Shown piece after piece: positions 1 through 6,734 of a stretch of 28,218 nt of DNA. Position numbers and translations under genes: made by a program. The DNA is from Prado023 sp049688395 (GTDB taxonomy: Bacteria; Actinomycetota; Actinomycetes; S36-B12; CAIYMF01). The DNA lies in the NCBI GenBank assembly GCA_049688395.1, contig JBAVKQ010000008.1, forward strand, positions 1 through 28,218, read 5' to 3'. The notes beneath the pieces are model-generated. The model was not told the origin of the DNA and made no database searches. It was given only the letters and a program-made list of their open reading frames with translations. The stretch's first letter is position 1. Each line of letters starts with the position of its first letter.

Positions 1-28
1 CGCCAACATCACGTCATGCTCACCATGA

Positions 29-292
29 CGTCGCACACGAACAAGAGCAAACCCGCCCCACCCACAACCGGCAGGATCAGCCCACCGTGACGCGACCCTG
101 CTCACCCACGACGGCGGTCAACACCACCACCGCCAAGTCGACCTGCACATGTGGACCATCGAGCCCCGACACCCCGGCCAACCGCCACCCCCCGACCCGC
201 ACCCCGGCGCCCCACCCGGAACCCCCTGGCCCGCCAACAACAACGCCCCCTTCACCATCACCCGACAACCCCGCCCCCGCTGGCGACAATGA
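29..292 (+). other. Possible 3' remnant of an unidentified coding sequence
   Basis: One reading frame is open from 29 to a TGA at 290-292, preceded by an in-frame TGA at 26-28. Between about 85 and 180 its codons end mostly in C or G and encode a His-rich, plausible protein stretch (DGGQHHHRQVDLHMW), followed by a Pro-rich tail. The stretch could be the C-terminal end of a gene entering from the left whose frame is broken near base 28, or a chance open frame in C-rich DNA. I do not recognise the family. Nothing else between 1 and 430 looks like a gene. Confidence 0.22.
188..226 (-). other. G-run cluster, potential G-quadruplex on the minus strand
   Basis: The plus strand has six C-runs at 188-193, 196-198, 202-205, 210-213, 215-217 and 222-226, separated by 2, 3, 4, 1 and 4 bases. 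On the minus strand these become six G-runs of three or more with short loops, which meets the usual G-quadruplex pattern with runs to spare. It lies about 240 bases upstream of the universal stress protein gene. Whether it folds or matters is unknown. Confidence 0.5.
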
Positions 293-432
293 GCAGCGAG
301 CGAGGCCGTCGGTTGCCGACACCGACCAACCGAAACGCACGGATGGGCGGGCCAACGCCGGGTCGCCGAGGTCGCTCGTGGCTGGGTTCGCAGATCCCAT
401 GGACCAAGGACCCTGCCCCGCGCGTCGCCCTT

Positions 433-454
433 CAACTAGCCTGTTCGTGGAGGT
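433..454 (+). promoter_or_regulatory. Candidate -10 element and ribosome-binding site of the stress-protein gene
   Basis: CAACTAGCCT at 433-442 contains a TANNNT-type -10 hexamer (TAGCCT, 437-442). GGAGGT at 449-454 is a strong Shine-Dalgarno site 7 bases before the ATG at 462, and it decides the start. No convincing -35 hexamer is seen at the right distance, so the promoter would need an activator or another sigma factor. The octamer CAACTAGC recurs at 1493-1500 upstream of the flavoenzyme gene. Confidence 0.45.
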
Positions 455-461
455 GGGAATC

Positions 462-905
462 ATGAGCGATAAGTCACGTCCGCTGGTTGTTGTGGGAGTG
501 GACGGCTCACCGCTGAGCATCGAGGCGATCCGCTGGGCCGCGGGCTATGCGCGCACGATTGGTGGGTCGTTGCTGGCCGTCACCGGCTACGAGGTCCCGT
601 GGACGATCTTCTTCGCGCCGACTGCGACCGAGGAGGACTACGAGAAGGCCGCCCGGGTGGTGATCGACGAGGCCGTGGCCCAGGCGCTCGGCGACGAGCC
701 CGACATCCCGGTGGCCACTCGGCTGGTGGGCAACCGACCGGCCCACGCGCTGACCGACTCCGCCGCGGGTGCCGACCTGCTGGTCGTGGGCAGCCACGGC
801 CGTGGCGCGATGCCCGGCATGCACCTCGGGTCGGTGGCCAACTACTGCGTGCATCACGCGCCCTGCCCGGTGCTCGTCTACCGCACGGCGCAGAGCGGTC
901 GATAG
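462..905 (+). CDS. Universal stress protein, single UspA domain
   Basis: A 147-residue single-domain Usp protein. It opens with a beta-strand and phosphate-contacting loop (VVVGVDGSP) and ends with the ATP-binding signature G-x2-G-x9-G-S, visible as GSHGRG followed by GSVAN, then the terminal strand PCPVLVYR. Proteins of this type bind ATP and modulate survival under hypoxia, starvation or other stress in the cytoplasm; the specific partner cannot be told. The open frame runs far upstream, but the ATG at 462 is preceded by GGAGGT with 7-base spacing and coincides with the start of homology, so the upstream Pro/Thr-rich translation is discarded. It converges on the NifX-like gene and shares a promoter octamer with the flavoenzyme at 1544, suggesting co-regulation in a stress island. 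Confidence 0.93.
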   Translation: MSDKSRPLVVVGVDGSPLSIEAIRWAAGYARTIGGSLLAVTGYEVPWTIFFAPTATEEDYEKAARVVIDEAVAQALGDEPDIPVATRLVGNRPAHALTDSAAGADLLVVGSHGRGAMPGMHLGSVANYCVHHAPCPVLVYRTAQSGR

Positions 906-919
906 CTGCGCCGGAGCGC

Positions 920-946
920 CCCCAGGCCGGTGATCACTGGCTGGGG
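920..946. terminator. Bidirectional hairpin between convergent genes
   Basis: A 27-base inverted repeat begins with CCCCAG and ends with TGGGG. Six outer pairs, one mismatch, then five inner pairs (one G-U) close around a central ATC. It lies between the stress-protein stop at 905 and the NifX-like stop at 997, where a shared terminator is expected. There is no T-tract, as is common in high-GC actinobacteria. Confidence 0.6.
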
Positions 947-996
947 CCGGACGTGCTCGGCAGACGCCTGCGCGAGCCAGCCTGCGCGGGTAGGCC

Positions 997-1356
997 TCAG
1001 TCGGCCTCGGTTGACCTCGCTGGGGCTGCGCCCGCGGCCGCAGCCACCGCGGCCAGCCGGGCGTCTCCAGTCACGCCCTCGTGCAGGGCCAGACCCATGG
1101 CGCCCAGCATCCGGCGCATCCCGTCACCGACGTGATCGACGACGACGGCCTGCACCGCGTGCTCGCGCAGAAGCGTGACCACCCGAGCGTGATGACCGCC
1201 GTGGCTCCCGGCGTCGTGGGACACGTCCCAACCGACGGCGAACTCCTGCCAACCGGTCACGGCACCGGACTCGACCGTGGCCACGGCCACGGTCTCGGCC
1301 TTGCCCCAGGAGTGGCCCACCATCCCCGTGGGCTCCACCGCGACAGCAACGATCAT
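997..1356 (-). CDS. NifX/NafY-like dinitrogenase cofactor domain protein
   Basis: A 119-residue protein that is almost entirely one domain of the dinitrogenase iron-molybdenum cofactor biosynthesis type (NifX/NafY/NifB C-terminal fold). Supporting features are the opening MIVAVAVEPTG, a mid-domain HARVVTLLREH helix, the strand VQAVVVDHVGDGMRRML and the closing ALHEGVTGDARLA. Stand-alone members occur widely in bacteria without nitrogenase, where they are thought to bind metal-sulfur clusters or act in redox or metal handling; no nitrogenase gene is in this window. Several His residues (DVSHDAGSHGGHHARV) could bind metal. The ATG at 1354-1356 has a strong AGGAGG site upstream. It is divergent from the flavoenzyme and converges on the stress protein. 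The family call is good; its function is unknown. Confidence 0.72.
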   Translation of the reverse strand: MIVAVAVEPTGMVGHSWGKAETVAVATVESGAVTGWQEFAVGWDVSHDAGSHGGHHARVVTLLREHAVQAVVVDHVGDGMRRMLGAMGLALHEGVTGDARLAAVAAAAGAAPARSTEAD

Positions 1357-1388
1357 GGTTTCCTCCTCAGAGACGGTGTCCAGAGCTC

Positions 1389-1502
1389 ACGCTAGCCCTC
1401 GGCGGCCCAGACGGGGGTCAGCGCCGCCGATGGGAGCCGATGGGAATGGTCACAACCAGGCAGGCCCCCCGCGTCACATGCCCGCGGCTGGCCAACTAGC
1501 GT
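1389..1502. promoter_or_regulatory. Divergent promoter region between NifX-like and flavoenzyme genes
   Basis: The 187-base gap between the two divergent starts carries TAGCGT on both strands: minus strand at 1389-1394 facing the NifX-like gene, and plus strand at 1497-1502 facing the flavoenzyme. Both are TANNNT-type -10 hexamers in a CTAGC context, and the plus copy is preceded by CAAC exactly as in the stress-protein promoter at 433. No consensus -35 is visible for either. The assignment is inference from pattern and position. Confidence 0.4.
1426..1445. repeat. Tandem direct repeat, 2 x 10 bp
   Basis: GCCGATGGGA occurs twice back to back at 1426-1435 and 1436-1445 in the divergent promoter region. 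A 10-bp period places both copies on the same face of the helix, which is typical of tandem regulator sites. It lies about 50 bases upstream of the plus-strand -10 candidate. Confidence 0.6.
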
Positions 1503-1543
1503 CAGGGGCGAAGCCTGCGATGCGGGCGCGGATCGGAGTGGAC

Positions 1544-4057
1544 ATGAAGTTGATCGTGGTGGGTGGCGTGGCCGGCGGGGCATCGGTGGCAGCGCGGGCG
1601 CGGCGCCTGGACGAGTTCGCCGAGATCATCGTGTTCGAGAAGTCCGGCAACGTGTCGTTCGCGAACTGCGGCCTGCCCTACCACATCGGCGAGGTCATCA
1701 AGGACCGCGACCGGCTGCTGCTGCAGACCCCGCAGAGCCTGCGCGAGTCGCTGGACATCGACGTGCGGGTCGGCACCGAGGTGCTTGCGATCGACCCTGA
1801 TGCCCACACGGTGACCGCGCGCGACCTGGCCACCGGAACCGAGTACAGGGAGTCCTGGGACAAGCTCGCACTCTGCCCGGGCTCCTCGCCGTTCCGCCCG
1901 AACCTGCCCGGGCTGGACCACCCCGACGTCATGGTGCTGCGCAACGTCGAGGACATGGACGAGATCAAGGCCAAGGTGGACTCAGTCGTCGCTTCGCCCG
2001 ATGCCCTCAAGCACGCGGTGGTCATCGGTGCGGGGTACATCGGCCTGGAGATGGCTGAGAACCTGCACGAGCGCGGCCTGGCGGTCGAGATCGTCGAGAT
2101 GACCAACCAGATCATGCCGCCGCTGGACAAGGAACTGTCCACCCCGATGGAGAACTACCTGCGCGCGCAGGGGATCTCGCTGCACCTGGGCACCGCAGCG
2201 GCGGCGTTCAGCAGGTCGGCCAGCGGCCAGCTGACCGTGGAGCTCACCAACGGGCGCTTCCTCAAGACGTCGATGGTGATCCTGTCCGCGGGGGTGCGCC
2301 CGAACACCGAGCTGGCCGTCGCCGCCGGCATCGAGCTCGGACCTGCCGGCGGAGTCGCGGTCGACACCCACATGCGCACTTCGCACCCCGACATCTACGC
2401 GGCCGGCGACGTGGTCGAGGTGCCGCACACGGTGCTGGGCGGCTCGTGGATCATCCCGCTGGCCGGTCCGGCCAACCGCCAGGCTCGCGTGGCGGCCGAG
2501 AACATGCTGGGCCGAGACACCGAGTACGAGTCCACGCAGGGCACCTCGATCGTCAAGGTGTTCGACATGGTCGCCGGGGGCACGGGCGCCACCGAGAAGC
2601 AGCTCGAGGTGGCCGGCATCCCCTACCTGCGCGCGCATGTGCATCCCAGCGGGCACGCCGGCTACTACCCCGGCACCGCCCAGATGGACGTCAAGTGCCT
2701 CTACTCCCCCACCGATGGCCGCATCCTCGGCGCCCAGATCGCCGGCTTCGACGGCGTCGACAAGCGCCTGGACGTCTTCGCCACCGTGATCCGCCTGAAC
2801 GGGACCGTGTACGACCTGGAGAAGCTCGAGCTGGCCTACGCGCCGCCGTTCGGCTCGGCCAAGGACGCGGCCAACATGATCGGGTTCATGGGTGCCAACA
2901 CCCTGCGCGGGGACCTCACGGGCTGGTTCTCCACCGACTACCCGGACAACTGCCAGGGCGCTCGGATCATCGACGTGCGCAGCGCCAGCGAGTACGACGT
3001 CTGGCACATCCCCGGAGCCGAGCTGGTGCCGCTGAACACGCTGCGCGCGGCCCAGGCCGACTGGGACCGCGACACCCCGATCCGCTTGTACTGCGCCACC
3101 GGGTTCCGCAGCTACCTGGCCCACCGGATCCTGGTCCAGCGCGGATTCACCGACGTGGCCACGCTCATCGGTGGGGTCAAGACCTTCCGGGCCTATCACC
3201 ACGTCGCCCCCGACGACGTTCCCGACCCGCTGTTCCCGCTGGTGTCCTACGCCGAGGAGGAGTCACTGCGCAGCCACGGCGCGCTGCCGGCCGCCCCGAG
3301 CGTCGGGACCGGGGTGGCGGTCGACCTGGACTGCACCGGACTGGCCTGCCCGGGCCCGATCATGGCCCTGCAGAAGCGGATGAACGAGTTGAACCCCGGC
3401 GACGAGGTCATCGCGCACGTCTCGGACATCGGCTTCCGCCTCGACGCCCCGGCGTGGGCGGCGAAGAACGGCCACGAGGTCCTCGACATCACGCCCGAGG
3501 GTCCCGGCGTGGTCGCTCGGATCCGTAAGGGCGGCGCCTCGGTAGCCGCAGGCTCGGCGACAGTCAATCCGGTGGCGGCCCGCTTGAAGGAGAAGAAGTC
3601 GTTCGTGGTCTTCTCCGGGGACTTCGACAAGGTCCTGGCCGCCTTCATCATCGCCAACGGTGCGGTGGCCATGGGCGACGAGGTCTCGATGTTCTTCACC
3701 TTCTGGGGCCTGAACGCGCTGCGCCGCCCGGACGCCCCGGTGCTCGACAAGCCACTGATGGACAAGGCGTTCGCCAAGATGATGCCCGCCGGGCCCGACG
3801 AGATGAAGCTGTCGCAGATGCACATGCTCGGCGGCGGCACCAAGATGATCAAGAAGATCATGCGCGACAACAAGGTGCCCAGCCTGCCGGAGCTGATCGA
3901 CTCGGCCGCGAAGGCAGGAGTCCGACTGGTCGCCTGCACGATGACCATGGACCTGCTCGGCCTGCGCGAGGACGAGCTGCTCGACGGCGTGGAGTTCGGC
4001 GGCGTGGCGATGTTCCTCGGCGAGGCCAGCGAGTCCAACGCCACGTTCTTCATCTGA
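1544..4057 (+). CDS. CoA-disulfide reductase-type flavoenzyme fused to rhodanese, TusA and DsrE-like domains
   Basis: An 837-residue multidomain sulfur-redox enzyme. Residues 1-450 are a pyridine-nucleotide-disulfide oxidoreductase with the FAD loop GGVAGGASVAARARR and the single redox cysteine of CoA-disulfide reductase (Cys42 in SFANCGLPYHIG), plus an NAD(P)H loop (VIGAGYIGLEMAE) and the second FAD motif (IYAAGDVVE). Residues about 465-560 are a rhodanese with Cys517 in CATGFRS. Residues about 588-660 are a TusA domain with the CPGP motif (Cys602). Residues about 685-837 are a DsrE/DsrF-type domain with Cys798 in VACTMTM. All four cysteines are present, so persulfide could be passed between domains; likely roles are CoA disulfide, CoA persulfide or polysulfide reduction in the cytoplasm. 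The start chosen is the ATG after GGAG (1535-1538), where homology begins; an ATG at 1520 is the alternative. Confidence 0.9.
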   Translation: MKLIVVGGVAGGASVAARARRLDEFAEIIVFEKSGNVSFANCGLPYHIGEVIKDRDRLLLQTPQSLRESLDIDVRVGTEVLAIDPDAHTVTARDLATGTEYRESWDKLALCPGSSPFRPNLPGLDHPDVMVLRNVEDMDEIKAKVDSVVASPDALKHAVVIGAGYIGLEMAENLHERGLAVEIVEMTNQIMPPLDKELSTPMENYLRAQGISLHLGTAAAAFSRSASGQLTVELTNGRFLKTSMVILSAGVRPNTELAVAAGIELGPAGGVAVDTHMRTSHPDIYAAGDVVEVPHTVLGGSWIIPLAGPANRQARVAAENMLGRDTEYESTQGTSIVKVFDMVAGGTGATEKQLEVAGIPYLRAHVHPSGHAGYYPGTAQMDVKCLYSPTDGRILGAQIAGFDGVDKRLDVFATVIRLNGTVYDLEKLELAYAPPFGSAKDAANMIGFMGANTLRGDLTGWFSTDYPDNCQGARIIDVRSASEYDVWHIPGAELVPLNTLRAAQADWDRDTPIRLYCATGFRSYLAHRILVQRGFTDVATLIGGVKTFRAYHHVAPDDVPDPLFPLVSYAEEESLRSHGALPAAPSVGTGVAVDLDCTGLACPGPIMALQKRMNELNPGDEVIAHVSDIGFRLDAPAWAAKNGHEVLDITPEGPGVVARIRKGGASVAAGSATVNPVAARLKEKKSFVVFSGDFDKVLAAFIIANGAVAMGDEVSMFFTFWGLNALRRPDAPVLDKPLMDKAFAKMMPAGPDEMKLSQMHMLGGGTKMIKKIMRDNKVPSLPELIDSAAKAGVRLVACTMTMDLLGLREDELLDGVEFGGVAMFLGEASESNATFFI

Positions 4058-4082
4058 CTCGGGAGCGCGCGCTCCCGGGTCA
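4055..4082. terminator. 28-bp palindromic terminator containing both stop codons
   Basis: Two 14-base arms (4055-4068 and 4069-4082) are inverted repeats with one mismatch, centred on GCGCGC. The left end is the TGA stop of the flavoenzyme and the right end is the TGA stop (read on the minus strand) of the acyltransferase. It can fold into a strong GC hairpin from either side and would stop both transcripts just past their reading frames. Confidence 0.65.
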
Positions 4083-5891
4083 GATGATCGGGTTGCTGGG
4101 GCCGACCGGGGCCCCGATCACCTCGGCGAAGCCCGCGCCGATGCACTCGACGAACAGGTCCTGGTCGGGGATGGCCGCGTCGTCCATCGCGATCCCGATC
4201 CCCGCGACACCGTTGTAGGACAGCAGAGTGATGTTGGTCGCGGCTCCGATCGTGGCCGTGAGCGGGTACATCGCCAGGACCGGCGCGCCCGCCACCCAGA
4301 CGGGCATCGGCACCCCCGGCACGTTGCTGGCGGTGAAGTCACTGGTCCGTGCTGTGGCCGGGAACACATCCGAGGGCAGCAGACGATAGCCGACCTCGGC
4401 CAACGGATCGACCAGGTGCAGGGCCGGCTCCTTGCGCCAGCTACTGACGATCTCGTGGATCGCGGCCATCCGCTCGGCGGGATCCGTGATGTGGACGGGC
4501 ACCTCGAAGCGAGCGATCGTGACTGCGTTCTGCGCCGGCCGCTGCGGATCCCGCAGGCTGATCGGCATGTTGCAGCGCAGCACGCGCACCGGCTCGTCGC
4601 GGCGCTCGTGGTAGATCCGCAGGCCACCCACGACGGAGGCCATGTAGGCGTCGTTGAGGTTGAACCGATGCGCCTTGGCCGCGGTCTTGAGTCCGTCGAG
4701 CGGCACGTCGAAGGTCACGAAGTGGTAGTTGATCGACCGTCCGGTCATCACCGGGGACATCGGTGAGGTCGGCAGGGACATGAACTTCGCCGCCGAGCGC
4801 AGCACGCCCAGCACGTCGTCGACGACCCCCAGGGGGTCGCGCAGCGCCCGACCCGCGATCGGCAGCGCGGAATCGGTGATCTCCTTGACCGACTTCATCA
4901 GGAACGAGGAGGCATCGACCACGGCGGTGCCCAGGAATCCCGCGGTGTCCAGGTCCGCGGCCATCGGCGCCGGCGGCATCGGGCCGAGGTCCGCGCCGGC
5001 GGGAGTCAGGTCGATGACGGTGGCGCCCAGCATCATCGCGCCCTGGCCGTCGGCGATGGCGTGGTGCAGCTTGACCAGCATGGCCGCCCGGCCATCAGCC
5101 AGCCCCTCGATCAGAGTCACCTGCCACAGCGGCCGCGCGAGGTCGAACTCGGTCATGGACTGCCGGCGCGCCTCGTCGAGCACCTGGTCCCAGGTGCCGG
5201 GCTCGGAGACCCGGAAGCGGCGCATGTGGAAGCCCAGGTCGAAGTCCGCGTCGATGGTCAGCCGGGGGCTCAGGAACTCGCTGGGACCTTCGACCACCTT
5301 CTGCCGGAGCACAGGCGCGACCCGGCTGGCCCGATCGAAGCGGTCGACCAGGGTGGCCCAGTCCGGGCTGGAGGCCATGGCGATCAGGCCGATGATCGGC
5401 GAGCGCATGGTGGGGTCATCGGAGGCCGAGCGCCAGGTGGCGAAGTCGAAGCCGGACAGTCGTCGGGGTGCCACCGCATTCGGGTCGCCCTCGACCCGGC
5501 CGGCCGACCGCGCGGAGTCCACCGCTGCTCCGGCCCGGCCAGCGGCCGAGCGGGCGGTCCGCTTCGCAGCGGCGCGCTTGCGCCCCGAGGTGGGCGCCGA
5601 CGCCGGCTCCCGCTCAGGCGGCACCTGCTCGGCAACAGCCTTCTTGGCGGGGGCCTTCTTGGCGGGGGCCTTCTTGGCGGAGGCCTTCTTGGCGGGGGCC
5701 CTCTTGGCGGGCGCCTTCTTGGCGGGGGCTTTCTTTGCCGGAGCCTTCTTGGCGGCGCCTCTCTCTACCGGAGCCTTCTTCGCCGGAGCCTGGTTCGCCG
5801 AGGTCGCGCCGCCGTCCCCAGCACCCTGCGCGGATGCCACGTCCGTGTCTGCCGGGACTGCTGTGTCTGCCATGTCTTCGGGGGTCTCCAC
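4080..5891 (-). CDS. WS/DGAT O-acyltransferase with histone-H1-like N-terminal tail
   Basis: A 603-residue wax ester synthase/diacylglycerol acyltransferase family protein, expected to transfer acyl-CoA to diacylglycerol or fatty alcohols at the membrane or lipid-droplet surface. The catalytic HHxxxDG motif is intact (His276, His277, Asp281, Gly282 in HHAIADG), as are the family motif PLWQVTLIEGL near residue 254 and a late ASNVPGVP-type motif. The catalytic body starts near residue 143 (RRLSGFDFATW). Before it is a 140-residue extension with Lys-Ala-Pro pentapeptide repeats at residues 35-86 and an Arg/Ala-rich stretch to about 132. The start chosen is the GTG at 5889-5891, preceded by GGGAG at 7-base spacing; the ATG at 5871-5873 six codons later is possible but has a poorer site. 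It lies 72 bases downstream of yebC. Confidence 0.88.
   Translation of the reverse strand: METPEDMADTAVPADTDVASAQGAGDGGATSANQAPAKKAPVERGAAKKAPAKKAPAKKAPAKRAPAKKASAKKAPAKKAPAKKAVAEQVPPEREPASAPTSGRKRAAAKRTARSAAGRAGAAVDSARSAGRVEGDPNAVAPRRLSGFDFATWRSASDDPTMRSPIIGLIAMASSPDWATLVDRFDRASRVAPVLRQKVVEGPSEFLSPRLTIDADFDLGFHMRRFRVSEPGTWDQVLDEARRQSMTEFDLARPLWQVTLIEGLADGRAAMLVKLHHAIADGQGAMMLGATVIDLTPAGADLGPMPPAPMAADLDTAGFLGTAVVDASSFLMKSVKEITDSALPIAGRALRDPLGVVDDVLGVLRSAAKFMSLPTSPMSPVMTGRSINYHFVTFDVPLDGLKTAAKAHRFNLNDAYMASVVGGLRIYHERRDEPVRVLRCNMPISLRDPQRPAQNAVTIARFEVPVHITDPAERMAAIHEIVSSWRKEPALHLVDPLAEVGYRLLPSDVFPATARTSDFTASNVPGVPMPVWVAGAPVLAMYPLTATIGAATNITLLSYNGVAGIGIAMDDAAIPDQDLFVECIGAGFAEVIGAPVGPSNPII
5634..5789 (-). 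repeat. 15-bp coding repeats encoding KAPAK-type units
   Basis: About ten tandem or near-tandem 15-base units encode Lys-Lys-Ala-Pro-Ala or close variants (Ala-Ser, Arg for Lys). Several units are identical at the DNA level, so the array could expand or contract by slippage. The encoded peptide resembles the C-terminal tails of mycobacterial HupB and histone H1. Confidence 0.9.
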
Positions 5892-5963
5892 GTATCCGCT
5901 CCCTGTGCGCCGTTGTACGCGGAACCGTACTAGCGGCGCCGCGCCCATGCCCTCCCGGGACGC

Positions 5964-6716
5964 TCACTCCAGCTCGGCGAGCACCTCTGCGGGGATGTCT
6001 GCGTTGGTGAACACGTTCTGCACGTCGTCGCTGTCCTCGAGCGCGTCCACCAGGCGCATGATCTTCGTCGCCCCCGTGGCGTCCAGGGGCACCTCCACCG
6101 AGGCCACGAACTCCGTGTCCGCGGACTCGTAGTCCAGTCCCGCGGCCTGCAGTGCCTTGCGCACCTGCACGAGGTCGGTCGCCTCGGTCATCACCTCGAA
6201 GGCCTCGTCGAGGTCGTTGACCTCTTCGGCGCCGGCCTCGAGGACCGCCATCAGCACGTCGTCCTCGGTCAGGTCCTCGGCCTTGGGCACGATGATGATC
6301 CCCTTGCGGCTGAACAGGTAGGACACGCTGTTCGGGTCGGCCATGCTGCCGCCGTTGCGGGTCATCGCCACGCGCACCTCGGTGGCCGCGCGGTTGCGGT
6401 TGTCGGTCAGGCACTCCACGAGCACAGCCACCCCGTTGGGCCCGTACCCCTCGTACATGATCGTCTGCCAGTCGGCGCCGTCGGCGTCCGCACCGGAACC
6501 GCGCTTGAGGGCCCGATCGATGTTGTCGGCCGGCACCGAGTTCTTGCGCGCCTTCTGGATGGCGTCGTACAGGGTCGGGTTGCCGTCCGGGTCACCACCG
6601 CCGGTGCGCGCAGCCACCTCGATGTTCTTGATCAGCTTCGCGAACAGCTTGCCGCGCTTGGCGTCGACCACGGCCTTCTTGTGCTTGGTGGTCGCCCACT
6701 TGGAATGGCCGGACAT
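5964..6716 (-). CDS. yebC: YebC/PmpR-family protein
   Basis: A 250-residue protein beginning with the family signature MSGHSKWATTKHKK and containing the conserved KLIKNIEVAARTGGGDP and YEGYGPNGVAVLVECLTDNRNR stretches; length is normal. Family members have been described as DNA-binding transcriptional regulators and, more recently, as ribosome-associated factors that relieve stalling at proline stretches; which applies here cannot be told from sequence. AAGGAG precedes the ATG. It follows pdxT by 18 bases in the same direction. In many actinobacteria yebC is followed by ruvC-ruvA-ruvB; here the next gene is a WS/DGAT instead. Confidence 0.95.
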   Translation of the reverse strand: MSGHSKWATTKHKKAVVDAKRGKLFAKLIKNIEVAARTGGGDPDGNPTLYDAIQKARKNSVPADNIDRALKRGSGADADGADWQTIMYEGYGPNGVAVLVECLTDNRNRAATEVRVAMTRNGGSMADPNSVSYLFSRKGIIIVPKAEDLTEDDVLMAVLEAGAEEVNDLDEAFEVMTEATDLVQVRKALQAAGLDYESADTEFVASVEVPLDATGATKIMRLVDALEDSDDVQNVFTNADIPAEVLAELE

Positions 6717-6734
6717 GATGCTCCTTCGATTGGA

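Noticed and set aside
400..414. GGACCAAGGACC upstream of the stress-protein gene as a DosR-type hypoxia box
   Set aside because: The DosR site is palindromic; here the GGACC units are a direct repeat, not inverted, so symmetry is missing. Not enough to claim a site.
87..461. N-terminal extension of the universal stress protein
   Set aside because: The frame is open but the translation is low-complexity Pro/Thr, and a strong ribosome site with correct spacing marks the ATG at 462.
1277..1543. N-terminal extension of the flavoenzyme
   Set aside because: The upstream frame overlaps the NifX-like gene on the other strand and lacks homology; FAD-binding sequence starts directly after the ATG at 1544.
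1982..3202. Long open frame on the minus strand inside the flavoenzyme gene
   Set aside because: It is a composition-driven shadow of the real gene: His/Arg/Gly-rich translation with no domain motifs.
5915..5930. GTACG-N6-CGTAC inverted repeat between yebC and the WS/DGAT gene as an operator
   Set aside because: Short arms and no matching second copy or clear promoter geometry; could be chance.
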